Shown here in pieces: positions 43,396-52,034 of a stretch of 64,000 bases of DNA. The position numbers and the translations under genes are program-made. The notes under the pieces are model-generated. The model made no database searches. It saw only the letters and a list, made by a program, of their open reading frames with translations, and was not told the DNA's origin. The DNA is taken from positions 1-64,000 of the forward strand of contig DASXNV010000088.1 of the NCBI GenBank assembly GCA_036494815.1. Direction: 5' to 3'. Positions within the stretch are counted from its first letter, which is position 1. Each line of letters opens with the position of its first letter. This stretch comes from Poindextera sp036494815 (GTDB taxonomy: Bacteria > Pseudomonadota > Alphaproteobacteria > Caulobacterales > Caulobacteraceae).

Positions 43396-45990
43396 ATGGT
43401 CCGCTATAATCCTCAGGAATCCGAACCCCGGTGGCGCGCGGCCTGGGCCAAGGACGACGTGTTTCGCGCCGGGCCGCCCGACAAGGCGGACCCGCGTCCG
43501 AAATACTATGTGCTGGAGATGTTCCCCTATCCGTCGGGGAGTCTGCACATGGGCCATGTGCGCAACTATAGCCTTGGCGATGTGATCGCCCGGTTCAAGC
43601 GGGCGCGGGGCTTCCACGTCCTGCATCCCCTGGGTTGGGACGCTTTCGGCCTGCCGGCGGAAAACGCGGCCATGGAGCGGGGGGTCAGTCCTAAGGACTG
43701 GACCTATCAAAACATCGCCGCCATGCGCGAAGAGTTGAAGCGCCTGGGCCTGTCCATCGACTGGTCGCGCGAATTCGCCACCTGCGATCCGGAATATTAC
43801 GGTCAGCAACAGGCCTGGTTCATCGACCTGTGGCGTCGCGGCCTTGTCTATCGCCGTGAGGGCCTAGTCAATTGGGACCCGGTCGACATGACCGTGCTGG
43901 CCAATGAGCAGGTGATCGATGGGCGCGGCTGGCGCTCGGGCGCGGAAGTGGAAAAGCGCAAGTTGAACCAGTGGTTCCTGCGCATCACCGACTATGCCGA
44001 CGCCTTGCTTGAAGGCCTCAAGACCCTGGATCGCTGGCCGGAGAAGGTCCGGCTGATGCAGGAGAACTGGATCGGCAAGTCCACCGGCCTGCGTATGAGT
44101 TTCGCCTTTGCTGATGCGGCGCCGACGGGGTTCGAGAGCGGGATCGAGGTCTATACCACTCGCCCGGACACCCTCTACGGGGCCAGTTTCGTCGCCATCT
44201 CCGCCGACCATCCCCTGGCCGCGCAACTGGCCGCCGCCGATCCCAAGGTCGCCGATTTCATCGAGGATTGCCGCCGCGGCGGCACTTCGGAAGCCGATAT
44301 CGAGTCGGCGGAAAAGAAGGGCTGGGACACCCGCCTGACCGTGGCCCATCCGTTCGATCCCGCCCAGCGCCTGCCGGTGTGGATCGCCAATTTCGTGCTG
44401 ATGGACTACGGCACGGGCGCCATCTTCGGCTGTCCCGCCCACGACCAGCGCGACCTGGATTTCGCCCGCAAATATGGCCTGTCCGTCAGGGCCGTAGTGC
44501 TGCCGCCTGGCGCCGATCCGGAAACCTACGCGGTCGACCGCGAGGCCTATGTGGGCCCGGGCAAGATCTTCCATTCCGATTTCCTGGACGGGCTGGAGAT
44601 CGAGGCGGCCAAGGACGCCGCCATCGCCCGCATCGAGGCGCAAAACCAAGGACAGGGCGCCATCGTCTATCGCCTGCGCGACTGGGGCATAGCCCGCCAG
44701 CGGGGCTGGGGTTGCCCGGTGCCGATCATACACTGCCCAGCCTGCGGGCCAGTGGCGGCGTCCAAGGACAGCCTGCCGGTGCGCCTGCCCGACGACCTGG
44801 ACTTCAGCCGGCCCGGCAACGCCCTGGCGCGCCATCCCACCTGGAAACACGTGGCCTGCCCCAGCTGCGGCGGGCCGGCGGAGCGCGAAACCGACACGCT
44901 GGACACCTTTGTCGACAGCTCCTGGTATTTCGCCCGTTTCACCAATCCGGACTACGCCGATCCGATCGACAAGGCCGCCGCCGACTATTGGATGCCGGTG
45001 GACCAGTATATCGGCGGTATAGAGCACGCCATCCTACATCTGCTCTATGCCCGCTTCGTCAATCGCGCCCTGGCCGATGAGGGCATGCTGGAGGCGCGCG
45101 AGCCCTTCGCCGGCCTGTTCACCCAAGGCATGCTGACCCACGAGACCTATCGGCGGCAGAGCGGCGATTGGTTGGAGCCGGCGGCGGTGGAGATCGTCAC
45201 CGAAGGCGCAACGCGGCGAGCGCGGCTGATCGAAGGCGGCGAGCCGGTGACCATCGGCGACATCGAAAAGATGTCCAAGTCCAAGAGGAACACCGTCGCT
45301 CCAGGCGAGATCTTCGACGACTATGGCGTGGACGCCGCGCGGCTGTTCGTCCTGTCCGACTCCCCGCCCGACCGGGACGTGCAGTGGACCACCGGCGGGA
45401 TCGAAGGCGCCTGGCGATTCATCAACCGGGTGTGGAACGAGTTCGACAACCAGCCTGAGGCGGCCGCAGCCGCGGCGCCCAGCGACGATCCCAAGGCGGC
45501 CGAGCTGGTGCGGGCCACCCACCGGCTAATCGCCAACCTGACCGACGCCATCGAGTCCTTCCGCTTCAACAGCGGCGTGGCCCGGCTCTACGAGTTCCTC
45601 AACGTGCTCAAGGCCGCGCCGGTTGAAGGGGCGAGCCCCGCCCTGCTGACCGCACGCCACCAGGCCCTGTCGGCCCTGGCCCGGTTGATCAGCCCCTTTA
45701 CCCCCCATCTGGCGGAAGCCTGTTGGGAGCGGCTGGGCGAAGCCGGCATGGTGGTCAACGCCCCGTGGCCAAGCTCTGATCCGGCGGTGTTCGTCAGCGA
45801 TGAGGTGGTGCTGCCCGTGCAGATCAACGGCAAGCGCCGCGCCGAGATTCGCGCGCCCGCTGGCGCGGCTGAAGCCGAGGTGGAAAAGATCGCCCTGGCG
45901 GACGAGGCGGTTCAGCGCCACCTTGAAGGCCTGACGGTCCGCAAGCTGATCGTGGTCAAGGACCGTATCGTCAACATCGTCGTGGGGTGA
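43396..45990 (+). CDS. leuS: Leucyl-tRNA synthetase
   Basis: 864 aa class I synthetase. The HIGH motif is MFPYPSGSLHMGHVRNY (residues ~42-58) and KMSKS is EKMSKSKRNTV near residue 625. The CP1 editing domain lies between, with the TRPDT segment (VYTTRPDTLYGASF) needed to clear misacylated tRNA. The CPxCG-type zinc Cys cluster (IHCPACGPV) is also present. Its last codons overlap the lptE start (GTGA), and lptE runs into holA, a gene order common in proteobacteria. Confidence 0.98.
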   Translation: MVRYNPQESEPRWRAAWAKDDVFRAGPPDKADPRPKYYVLEMFPYPSGSLHMGHVRNYSLGDVIARFKRARGFHVLHPLGWDAFGLPAENAAMERGVSPKDWTYQNIAAMREELKRLGLSIDWSREFATCDPEYYGQQQAWFIDLWRRGLVYRREGLVNWDPVDMTVLANEQVIDGRGWRSGAEVEKRKLNQWFLRITDYADALLEGLKTLDRWPEKVRLMQENWIGKSTGLRMSFAFADAAPTGFESGIEVYTTRPDTLYGASFVAISADHPLAAQLAAADPKVADFIEDCRRGGTSEADIESAEKKGWDTRLTVAHPFDPAQRLPVWIANFVLMDYGTGAIFGCPAHDQRDLDFARKYGLSVRAVVLPPGADPETYAVDREAYVGPGKIFHSDFLDGLEIEAAKDAAIARIEAQNQGQGAIVYRLRDWGIARQRGWGCPVPIIHCPACGPVAASKDSLPVRLPDDLDFSRPGNALARHPTWKHVACPSCGGPAERETDTLDTFVDSSWYFARFTNPDYADPIDKAAADYWMPVDQYIGGIEHAILHLLYARFVNRALADEGMLEAREPFAGLFTQGMLTHETYRRQSGDWLEPAAVEIVTEGATRRARLIEGGEPVTIGDIEKMSKSKRNTVAPGEIFDDYGVDAARLFVLSDSPPDRDVQWTTGGIEGAWRFINRVWNEFDNQPEAAAAAAPSDDPKAAELVRATHRLIANLTDAIESFRFNSGVARLYEFLNVLKAAPVEGASPALLTARHQALSALARLISPFTPHLAEACWERLGEAGMVVNAPWPSSDPAVFVSDEVVLPVQINGKRRAEIRAPAGAAEAEVEKIALADEAVQRHLEGLTVRKLIVVKDRIVNIVVG

Positions 45991-46523
45991 GCCGGATGAT
46001 CCGATCCCGCCAAGGCCAAGGCCGGGCCTCCAGAGGCCTTCTGGGGGCGTTGGCGGCTGTTCTGGCGCTTGGGCTCGCCGCTTGTGGCTTTACGCCCCTG
46101 TACGGCGTTCCTGGGGTCAATAGCGGCCTGTCCTCCATCGCCGTCACAGTTCCCCACGGCCGCACCGCCTTTCTGCTCGGCCAGGACTTGGAAGACCAAC
46201 TGGCCCGCGACCGCAGCGCCCCCGCCGCCTATCGGCTGGATCTGAAGGTGCAGGAGCATCAATACCCGCGCGGCCTGCAGGTGACCGGCGTGGCCAGCCG
46301 GTATGAAACCCACGTCACCGTCACCTATCAGTTGATCGAACTGGCCAGCGGCAAGGTGCTGAAGTCCGCGGTGGAGCCGATCGAGGTCAGCTACGCGGCC
46401 ACCGCGCTGCCCTATGCCAGCGTTTCGGCTCAACAGAACGCCCAAGAGCGCGCCGCTTCGGTGGCCGCCGATCACATCCGGGTCGCCCTGGCGGTCTATT
46501 TCGCCGGGCGCGCCAAACCCTGA
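45987..46523 (+). CDS. lptE: LPS-assembly lipoprotein LptE
   Basis: 178 aa from the GTG at 45987 that overlaps the leuS stop. The signal peptide ends with the lipobox GLAAC (Cys ~33) followed by GFTPLYG, the LptE hallmark. LptE plugs the LptD barrel in the outer membrane and guides LPS to the surface. The remaining strands (YRLDLKVQEHQYPRGLQVTG) fit the family. Next to holA (TGATG overlap), the usual leuS-lptE-holA order. Confidence 0.92.
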   Translation: MSRMIRSRQGQGRASRGLLGALAAVLALGLAACGFTPLYGVPGVNSGLSSIAVTVPHGRTAFLLGQDLEDQLARDRSAPAAYRLDLKVQEHQYPRGLQVTGVASRYETHVTVTYQLIELASGKVLKSAVEPIEVSYAATALPYASVSAQQNAQERAASVAADHIRVALAVYFAGRAKP

Positions 46524-47575
46524 TGCTGATCAGCCGCCGCGCCGATGTGGAGCGGTTCCTGGCGGGGCCGCCGGCCCAGGTTCGCGCTGCTATTATCCAC
46601 GGCAAGGACCGCGCGGGGGTGCGCGAGCGGGCCGATGGCCTCGCCAAGAAGCTGGTGGCGCGGCCGGACGACCCGTTCGACGTGGCCCTGCTCACTGAAA
46701 CCGACATCGACAGCGACGGCGCCCGGCTCAGCGACGAGCTCACCGCCCAATCGATGATGGGTGGCCGCCGGCTGGTGCGGGTCAAGCTGACGGGAGAAAA
46801 GGCCTCGGTGGATCGCGCCCTGGCCGACGCCCTGAAGACCCATCTGGACGGCGGCTTTAATCCCGACGCCTTTTTCCTGATCGAGGCGGGCCCTCTCGGC
46901 CGCGAATCCGGCCTGCGTAAAGTCGGCGAGAAAGCCGAGGGCTCGGCCGTCATTCCTTGCTATGAGGACGAGGTCGGCGACGTGGCCCGCCTGGTGCGCG
47001 AAAGCCTGGCCAAGGACAAGGTCAGTCTCAACGCCGAAGCCTTGGAGCTGTTCGTCAGCCGGCTGCCGCATGAACGCGGCGTGGCGCGCCAGGAGATCGA
47101 GCGCCTGGCCCTCTATCTGGGACCGGGATCGAGCATCACCGCCACCGCCGAGGATCTGAAGCCTTATCTGGGCGTGGAGCCGGAATCCTCTCTGGCCGAC
47201 GCCGCCCAGGACGCCTTCGGCGGCAAGCTGGCCGCCGCTTATGCCGGCCTGAGGCGCGCCGCCGCCGAGGGCGAGGGCGGGCCATCGGCCGTGCGCGCCA
47301 TCGGCTTGCATCTGGGGCGGTTGCGCCGCACTCTCAGCCTGGCCAAGAACGGGGCGGGCCTGGCCGAGGCGGCCAAGTCCGCGGGCGTCTTCTGGAAGAA
47401 CGAGCGGGAATTCCTACGCCAAGCCCGGGCCTGGAGCCTGGATCACCTGGATCTGCTGCAGCCCGAAGTGCTGGAGGCCGACCGCATGTGCAAAACGACC
47501 GGTTCACCGGACGGACTGATCGCGGAGCGGCTGGCCCTGAGCATCGCCGGGCGGGCGCGGCGGTTGGGGCTGTAG
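46523..47575 (+). CDS. holA: DNA polymerase III delta subunit
   Basis: 350 aa, the clamp-loader wrench that opens the beta sliding clamp. The AAA+-like domain 1 starts RADVERFLAGPPAQVRAAIIHG, the middle carries ELTAQSMMGGRRLVRVKL, and ESLAKDKVSLNAEALELFVSRL begins domain 2. No functional Walker A is expected in delta. The gene is coupled to lptE by a one-base overlap and ends three bases from the convergent parB stop. Confidence 0.95.
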   Translation: MLISRRADVERFLAGPPAQVRAAIIHGKDRAGVRERADGLAKKLVARPDDPFDVALLTETDIDSDGARLSDELTAQSMMGGRRLVRVKLTGEKASVDRALADALKTHLDGGFNPDAFFLIEAGPLGRESGLRKVGEKAEGSAVIPCYEDEVGDVARLVRESLAKDKVSLNAEALELFVSRLPHERGVARQEIERLALYLGPGSSITATAEDLKPYLGVEPESSLADAAQDAFGGKLAAAYAGLRRAAAEGEGGPSAVRAIGLHLGRLRRTLSLAKNGAGLAEAAKSAGVFWKNEREFLRQARAWSLDHLDLLQPEVLEADRMCKTTGSPDGLIAERLALSIAGRARRLGL

Positions 47576-47578
47576 CCC

Positions 47579-48493
47579 TTAACCCCCCGCTGTTGGCCGT
47601 GTCAGGCGCTGGCAGATGTCGTCCAGCTGCTCCAGGGTCGCATAGCTGATGCGCAGCTCGCCGACACCGCCACGATCGGTGATTTCGACCTCCAGGCCCA
47701 AAACATCAGCCAGATCTTCTTCGAGGGCCCGCGTATCGGCGTCCTTGACACCCCCACCGCTGGACGAGCGCGAACCGCCGCCGCTGCGCGGCTGAGCGCC
47801 GCCACCCTGGGCGCGGCGGGCCAGGGCCTCGGTTTCGCGCACATTCAGGCCACGCTCCACCACCTCACGCGCCAGGGCGGCGGGATCCGGGGCGGCGGCG
47901 AGCGCGCGGGCATGACCAGAGGTCAATCGGCCGGCGCGCAGCTCCAGCTGCACCGCCTCCGGCAGACCCAAAAGGCGCAGGGCGTTGGCCACGTGGCTGC
48001 GGCTCTTGCCGACGGTCTGGGCAACGGCGTCCTGGGTGCGGCCGAACCGCTCCATCAGGGCCTTGTAGCCCAAGGCCTCTTCGATGGCGTTGAGGTCAGC
48101 CCGCTGGACGTTCTCGATGATGGCGATTTCCAGCGCCTCGAGATCGTCCAGTTCGCGGATGACCACCGGCATCTGGCGCAGGCCCGCCCGCTGTGCGGCT
48201 CGCCAGCGGCGCTCACCAGCCACGATCTGGAATTCGCCGGGACTGCCGGGCAGGGGGCGAACCAGGATCGGCTGCAGCACGCCTTTTTCGCGGATCGAGG
48301 CGGCTAGTTCCTCGATATCGACCTCGGAAAAGTCGCGACGGGGCTGATCGGGATTACGGTGCAGAAGCTCTATCGGCGCCTCATGGACCCCCGTGGTCGG
48401 CGCGGGCCCTTCACCGGTGGCGGCCACCTCGGCCGCCTCGTCCAACAGGGCCGACAGCCCGCGACCCAAACCTCTGCGGTGTTCCGCCATCAT
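47579..48493 (-). CDS. parB: Chromosome-partitioning protein ParB
   Basis: 304 aa (or one less if the second Met is used). The N-terminal AEHRRGLGRGLSALL patch is the ParA-contact motif. The central CTPase/ParB domain has GERRWRAAQRAGL and ENVQRADLNAIEEALGY. A helix-turn-helix (GRTQDAVAQTVGKSRSHVAN) recognises parS, and a C-terminal dimerisation domain follows. It loads at parS and spreads as a CTP-dependent clamp. Three parS sites lie 3.5-7 kb upstream. It follows parA by 19 bases. Confidence 0.98.
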   Translation of the reverse strand: MMAEHRRGLGRGLSALLDEAAEVAATGEGPAPTTGVHEAPIELLHRNPDQPRRDFSEVDIEELAASIREKGVLQPILVRPLPGSPGEFQIVAGERRWRAAQRAGLRQMPVVIRELDDLEALEIAIIENVQRADLNAIEEALGYKALMERFGRTQDAVAQTVGKSRSHVANALRLLGLPEAVQLELRAGRLTSGHARALAAAPDPAALAREVVERGLNVRETEALARRAQGGGAQPRSGGGSRSSSGGGVKDADTRALEEDLADVLGLEVEITDRGGVGELRISYATLEQLDDICQRLTRPTAGG

Positions 48494-48512
48494 CTCGTCC
48501 GATCAACCAAGC

Positions 48513-49355
48513 TCAAGCCGCCGCTACGCGCCGTGCGCGCTCGCGGCCGACAACCTCACGGGCCAGTTTCAGATAGGCCTGACTGCCCGTGCATTTCAAA
48601 TCATAGACCAGCACCGGCTTGCCGAAGGACGGGGCCTCGGAGACCCGCACATTGCGCGGTATCACGGTCTCATAGACCTTGTCGCCGAAATGGCTGCGCA
48701 CATCCTGGGCCACCTGGTCCGACAGGCTGTTGCGGCGGTCATACATGGTCAGCACCACGCCCTGGATCTCCAGTCGCGGATTGAGGCTGGCGCGGACCAG
48801 CTCCACCGTACGCATCAACTGGGTCAGGCCTTCCAGGGCGAAGAATTCGCACTGCAACGGCACCAGCACGGCGTCGGCGGCGGCCATGGCGTTGACCGTT
48901 AACAGGTTCAAAGACGGTGGGCAGTCGATCAGCACATAGGTATAGGCCGGTCCGCCGGGCGCGTTGCGCACCACGTCCAGGGCGTCGCGCAGGCGGAAAG
49001 ACCGCCGCTGAGCCTGGGCCAGTTCCAATTCCACGCCCGACAGGTCCGGATCCGCGGGCACCAGGGACAGGCCTGGCAGGGCGGTGGGCGTGGCTGCATC
49101 GACCAGGGGGGCGCCATTGACGATCACGTCATAGGCTGTGGTCTTGCGCTTGCCCCGCGGCACGCCCAGGCCCGTGGAGGCGTTGCCCTGCGGGTCCATG
49201 TCGATGATCAGCACGCGTTCGCCCACAGCCGCCAGAGCGGTGCCCAGGTTGATCGCCGTGGTGGTCTTGCCGACGCCGCCCTTCTGGTTGGACACCGAAA
49301 GCACACGTAGGGCCTGGTATGGCCGGGAGCCGGGCAGATCGGACGAATCAGACAC
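48513..49355 (-). CDS. parA: Chromosome-partitioning ATPase ParA
   Basis: 280 aa, GTG start at 49355 inside the end of rsmG. Deviant Walker A KGGVGKTTTAINL (residues ~24-36) with the signature first Lys, Walker A' DMDPQGNAS, and Walker B YVLIDCPPSLNLLT. It forms an ATP-dependent gradient that pulls the ParB-bound origin to the opposite pole. Part of the rsmG-parA-parB string; the 8-base overlap with rsmG suggests coupled translation. Confidence 0.98.
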   Translation of the reverse strand: MSDSSDLPGSRPYQALRVLSVSNQKGGVGKTTTAINLGTALAAVGERVLIIDMDPQGNASTGLGVPRGKRKTTAYDVIVNGAPLVDAATPTALPGLSLVPADPDLSGVELELAQAQRRSFRLRDALDVVRNAPGGPAYTYVLIDCPPSLNLLTVNAMAAADAVLVPLQCEFFALEGLTQLMRTVELVRASLNPRLEIQGVVLTMYDRRNSLSDQVAQDVRSHFGDKVYETVIPRNVRVSEAPSFGKPVLVYDLKCTGSQAYLKLAREVVGRERARRVAAA

Positions 49356-49977
49356 GGGAGACCTTTTTCAGTTCGACGATGCGGCCTTGGGTATGGCTAA
49401 GGCTGGGTGTGAGGTGGGACTCGAAAGACCAAGATATTGCGGCTTCTGCGAGCTCAGCCTCAACATCTTGTCCCTTGAGAAACAGGCCGACCGCACCGCG
49501 CTTCAGGTAGGGCTGGGCATACCCCAGGAGTCTGACCATGGGCGCACAGGCCCGGGCGGTGACCACATCGACCCGCAGCGTGAGGTCTTCAGCGCGGGCG
49601 TTGTGGACCACGGCGGGCAGGTCCAGGACACGAACCACTTCGCTGAGGAAGCGACAGCGCTTGGCCATGCTTTCCACAAGGTGAACCTCTGCGCCGTCGC
49701 GGCCCTTGAGCAGACAAGCCAACACAATGCCCGGAAAGCCCGCGCCAGCGCCCAGATCAGCGAAACTGAGGGCGTCGGGAGCATGAGTCAGCAGCTGGGC
49801 GCTGTCCAGCACGTGACGGCTCCAGAACTCCGCCTCGGCCGAGGGGCCAACCAGGTTCATCCGGGTGTTCCAGTCGAACAGCAGAACGCGAAATTGCTCC
49901 AGGTCCGCCATCTGGGCGTCGCTGGCGCCCATCATCGCTTGAAACTCGGTGGCTCCGAAGGAGGCGGCGGGGGTCAT
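49348..49977 (-). CDS. rsmG: 16S rRNA m7G527 methyltransferase RsmG (GidB)
   Basis: 209 aa from the ATG at 49977; an ATG at 49995 would add six residues. It uses SAM to methylate G527 of 16S rRNA. The SAM-binding motif FADLGAGAGFPGIVLA and the following VHLVESMAKRCRFL are typical, as is the NTRMNLVG segment near the start. Located directly after mnmG (gidA), the classic gidA-gidB-parA-parB order near bacterial origins. Its stop overlaps parA by eight bases. Confidence 0.95.
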   Translation of the reverse strand: MTPAASFGATEFQAMMGASDAQMADLEQFRVLLFDWNTRMNLVGPSAEAEFWSRHVLDSAQLLTHAPDALSFADLGAGAGFPGIVLACLLKGRDGAEVHLVESMAKRCRFLSEVVRVLDLPAVVHNARAEDLTLRVDVVTARACAPMVRLLGYAQPYLKRGAVGLFLKGQDVEAELAEAAISWSFESHLTPSLSHTQGRIVELKKVSRV

Positions 49978-49999
49978 CGGGCCGTCGCCCGGCATCGCC

Positions 50000-51859
50000 T
50001 CAAGCGGCGCGGGCGCGGCGGACATGGGCGAGCAATGCGGTGATGGCGCCGGGGGTGACGCCCTCGATGCGGGCGGCTTGACCAAGGGTCAAGGGCCTGA
50101 CCGCCGCCAGTTTTTCACGGGCCTCGATCGAAAGGCCGCCGACGGCGGCGTAGTCCAGGGTCGGGGGCAGGCGAAGATCCTCGTCGCGCCGGAAGGCGGC
50201 CACGTCGGCGGCCTGGCGGTCGAGATAGCCGGCATAGCCCGCTTCGATCTCGACCTGCTCTCGCACGGCGGCTGGCCATGCGCTGATTTCCGGCCAGACC
50301 GCGGCGAGGTCGTCGAAGCGGATGTCGGGATAGGCCAGAAGCTGCATCAGATCCCGACGCTGGCCATCAGGATTGACGCGGAAACCGGCCTTGGCCGCGT
50401 CGCTGGGCTTGAGGTTCAGGCTGTGAGCCTGTCGCCGGGCGGCGGCGAGAGCCTCGGCCTTGCCCGTATAGGCCTCGGCCCGCTTAGCCCCGACCAAACC
50501 AAGCGCAATCCCACGTCCGGTCAGGCGCTGATCGGCGTTGTCCGCGCGCAGGGTCAGGCGAAATTCGGCCCGACTAGTGAACATGCGATAAGGCTCGGTG
50601 ACGCCACGGGTGACAAGGTCGTCGATCATCACCCCCAGATAGGCCTCGTCGCGAGCGAACGTGATCGCGTCGGCGCCGGAAGCGGCGCGGGCGGCGTTGA
50701 GGCCCGCGGCCAGGCCCTGGGCGCCGGCTTCTTCATAACCGGTGGTGCCATTGATCTGGCCAGCCAGATAAAGGCCAGGCAGGCGCTTGACCTCCAGGCT
50801 CGGATCCAGCTCGCGCGGATCCACATAGTCGTATTCGATGGCGTAGCCGTAGCGGCGCACCTTGACCTGCTCCAGGCCCGGAATGGTGCGCAGAAACAGG
50901 TCCTGGGTCGCTTCGGACACCGAGGTCGAGATGCCGTTGGGATAGACGGTGTCATCATCCAGGCCCTCCGGCTCCAGGAAGATCTGGTGGCTGTCGCGGT
51001 CGGCGAAGCGGACCACCTTGTCCTCAATTGACGGGCAATAGCGCGGGCCGCGCCCCTGGATGCGGCCACCATAGACCGCCGATTCCCCGAGGCGGTCGGC
51101 GATGATCCGGTGGGTTTCCTCGGTGGTGGCCGTGACGCCGCATTGGATCTGCGCCCGGTCGATGCGTCCGGTGAGGAAGGAAAAGGGCGTCGGCGTTTCG
51201 TCGCCAGCCTGCATCTCCAGCCGGTCCCAGGCGATAGTGCGGCCGTCCAGGCGAGCCGGGGTGCCAGTCTTCAGCCGGCCCATATCCAGGCCAAGGCAAT
51301 AGAGACGATCCGCCAAGCCGATCGAGGGCGCGTCGCCGACGCGACCGGCAGGGACGCGGGTCTCACCCAGATGGATCAGCCCTTTGAGAAAGGTGCCAGT
51401 GGTCAGCACCACCTGGCCCGTGTTCCACGTGCGGCCATCGGCGGCGGTGATTCCGGCCACCCGGCCATTCTCGACGATCAGGTCCTCCACCGAAGCCGCC
51501 TCGATGGACAGATTAGACTGGGCCGCGAGGGCGTCCTGCATGGCCTGGCGATAGAGTTTGCGGTCGATCTGAGCGCGGGGGCCGCGCACCGCCGGCCCCT
51601 TGGAGCGGTTGAGCAACCGAAACTGAATGCCAGCCACGTCGGCCATCCGGCCCATCAGGCCGTCCAGAGCGTCGATCTCCCGTACCAGATGACCCTTGCC
51701 CAACCCGCCGATGGCAGGGTTGCACGACATCTCGCCGATTGTCTCGATCTTGTGGGTGAGCAAAAGGGTGCGCGCGCCCAGCCGAGCCGAGGCCGCGGCG
51801 GCTTCGCATCCGGCGTGACCGCCGCCGATGACAATGACATCCCAGAAGGGCGAGGACAT
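50000..51859 (-). CDS. mnmG: tRNA uridine-5-carboxymethylaminomethyl modification enzyme MnmG (GidA)
   Basis: 619 aa from the ATG at 51859, where FAD-binding SSPFWDVIVIGGGHAGCEA begins. A longer frame reaches 51991 but would run through the parS site at 51975-51990. With MnmE it builds the cmnm5 group at the wobble uridine of certain tRNAs. The second Rossmann part (GTFLKGLIHLGETRVPAGR) and the C-terminal helical domain are intact. Transcribed with rsmG, parA and parB. Confidence 0.97.
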   Translation of the reverse strand: MSSPFWDVIVIGGGHAGCEAAAASARLGARTLLLTHKIETIGEMSCNPAIGGLGKGHLVREIDALDGLMGRMADVAGIQFRLLNRSKGPAVRGPRAQIDRKLYRQAMQDALAAQSNLSIEAASVEDLIVENGRVAGITAADGRTWNTGQVVLTTGTFLKGLIHLGETRVPAGRVGDAPSIGLADRLYCLGLDMGRLKTGTPARLDGRTIAWDRLEMQAGDETPTPFSFLTGRIDRAQIQCGVTATTEETHRIIADRLGESAVYGGRIQGRGPRYCPSIEDKVVRFADRDSHQIFLEPEGLDDDTVYPNGISTSVSEATQDLFLRTIPGLEQVKVRRYGYAIEYDYVDPRELDPSLEVKRLPGLYLAGQINGTTGYEEAGAQGLAAGLNAARAASGADAITFARDEAYLGVMIDDLVTRGVTEPYRMFTSRAEFRLTLRADNADQRLTGRGIALGLVGAKRAEAYTGKAEALAAARRQAHSLNLKPSDAAKAGFRVNPDGQRRDLMQLLAYPDIRFDDLAAVWPEISAWPAAVREQVEIEAGYAGYLDRQAADVAAFRRDEDLRLPPTLDYAAVGGLSIEAREKLAAVRPLTLGQAARIEGVTPGAITALLAHVRRARAA

Positions 51860-51974
51860 GACACTAAGATGGGTTGGAGCGGGGTCAGGCCTGGGCCGGA
51901 CTCGGAGTCTTCTTATACGGGTCGGCGGGAGCGGCGTCGAGACGGCGCGAACCACCGCGACATCATCAGCGCAG

Positions 51975-51990
51975 TGTTCCACGTGGAACA
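51975..51990. other. parS site 1
   Basis: TGTTCCACGTGGAACA is a perfect 16-bp palindrome of the parS consensus. It lies in the mnmE-mnmG gap, just upstream of mnmG and 2.6 kb from parA. ParB should bind and nucleate here. Confidence 0.92.
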
Positions 51991-52017
51991 TGGCGACGGG
52001 GCAGATAGGGACCTGAG

Positions 52018-52033
52018 TGTTTCACGTGGAACA
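52018..52033. other. parS site 2
   Basis: TGTTTCACGTGGAACA joins the left arm of the TGTTTC type with the right arm of the GGAACA type, so the palindrome has one mismatch. It lies 27 bases from site 1 and one base from the mnmE stop codon. Confidence 0.88.
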
Positions 52034-52034
52034 C

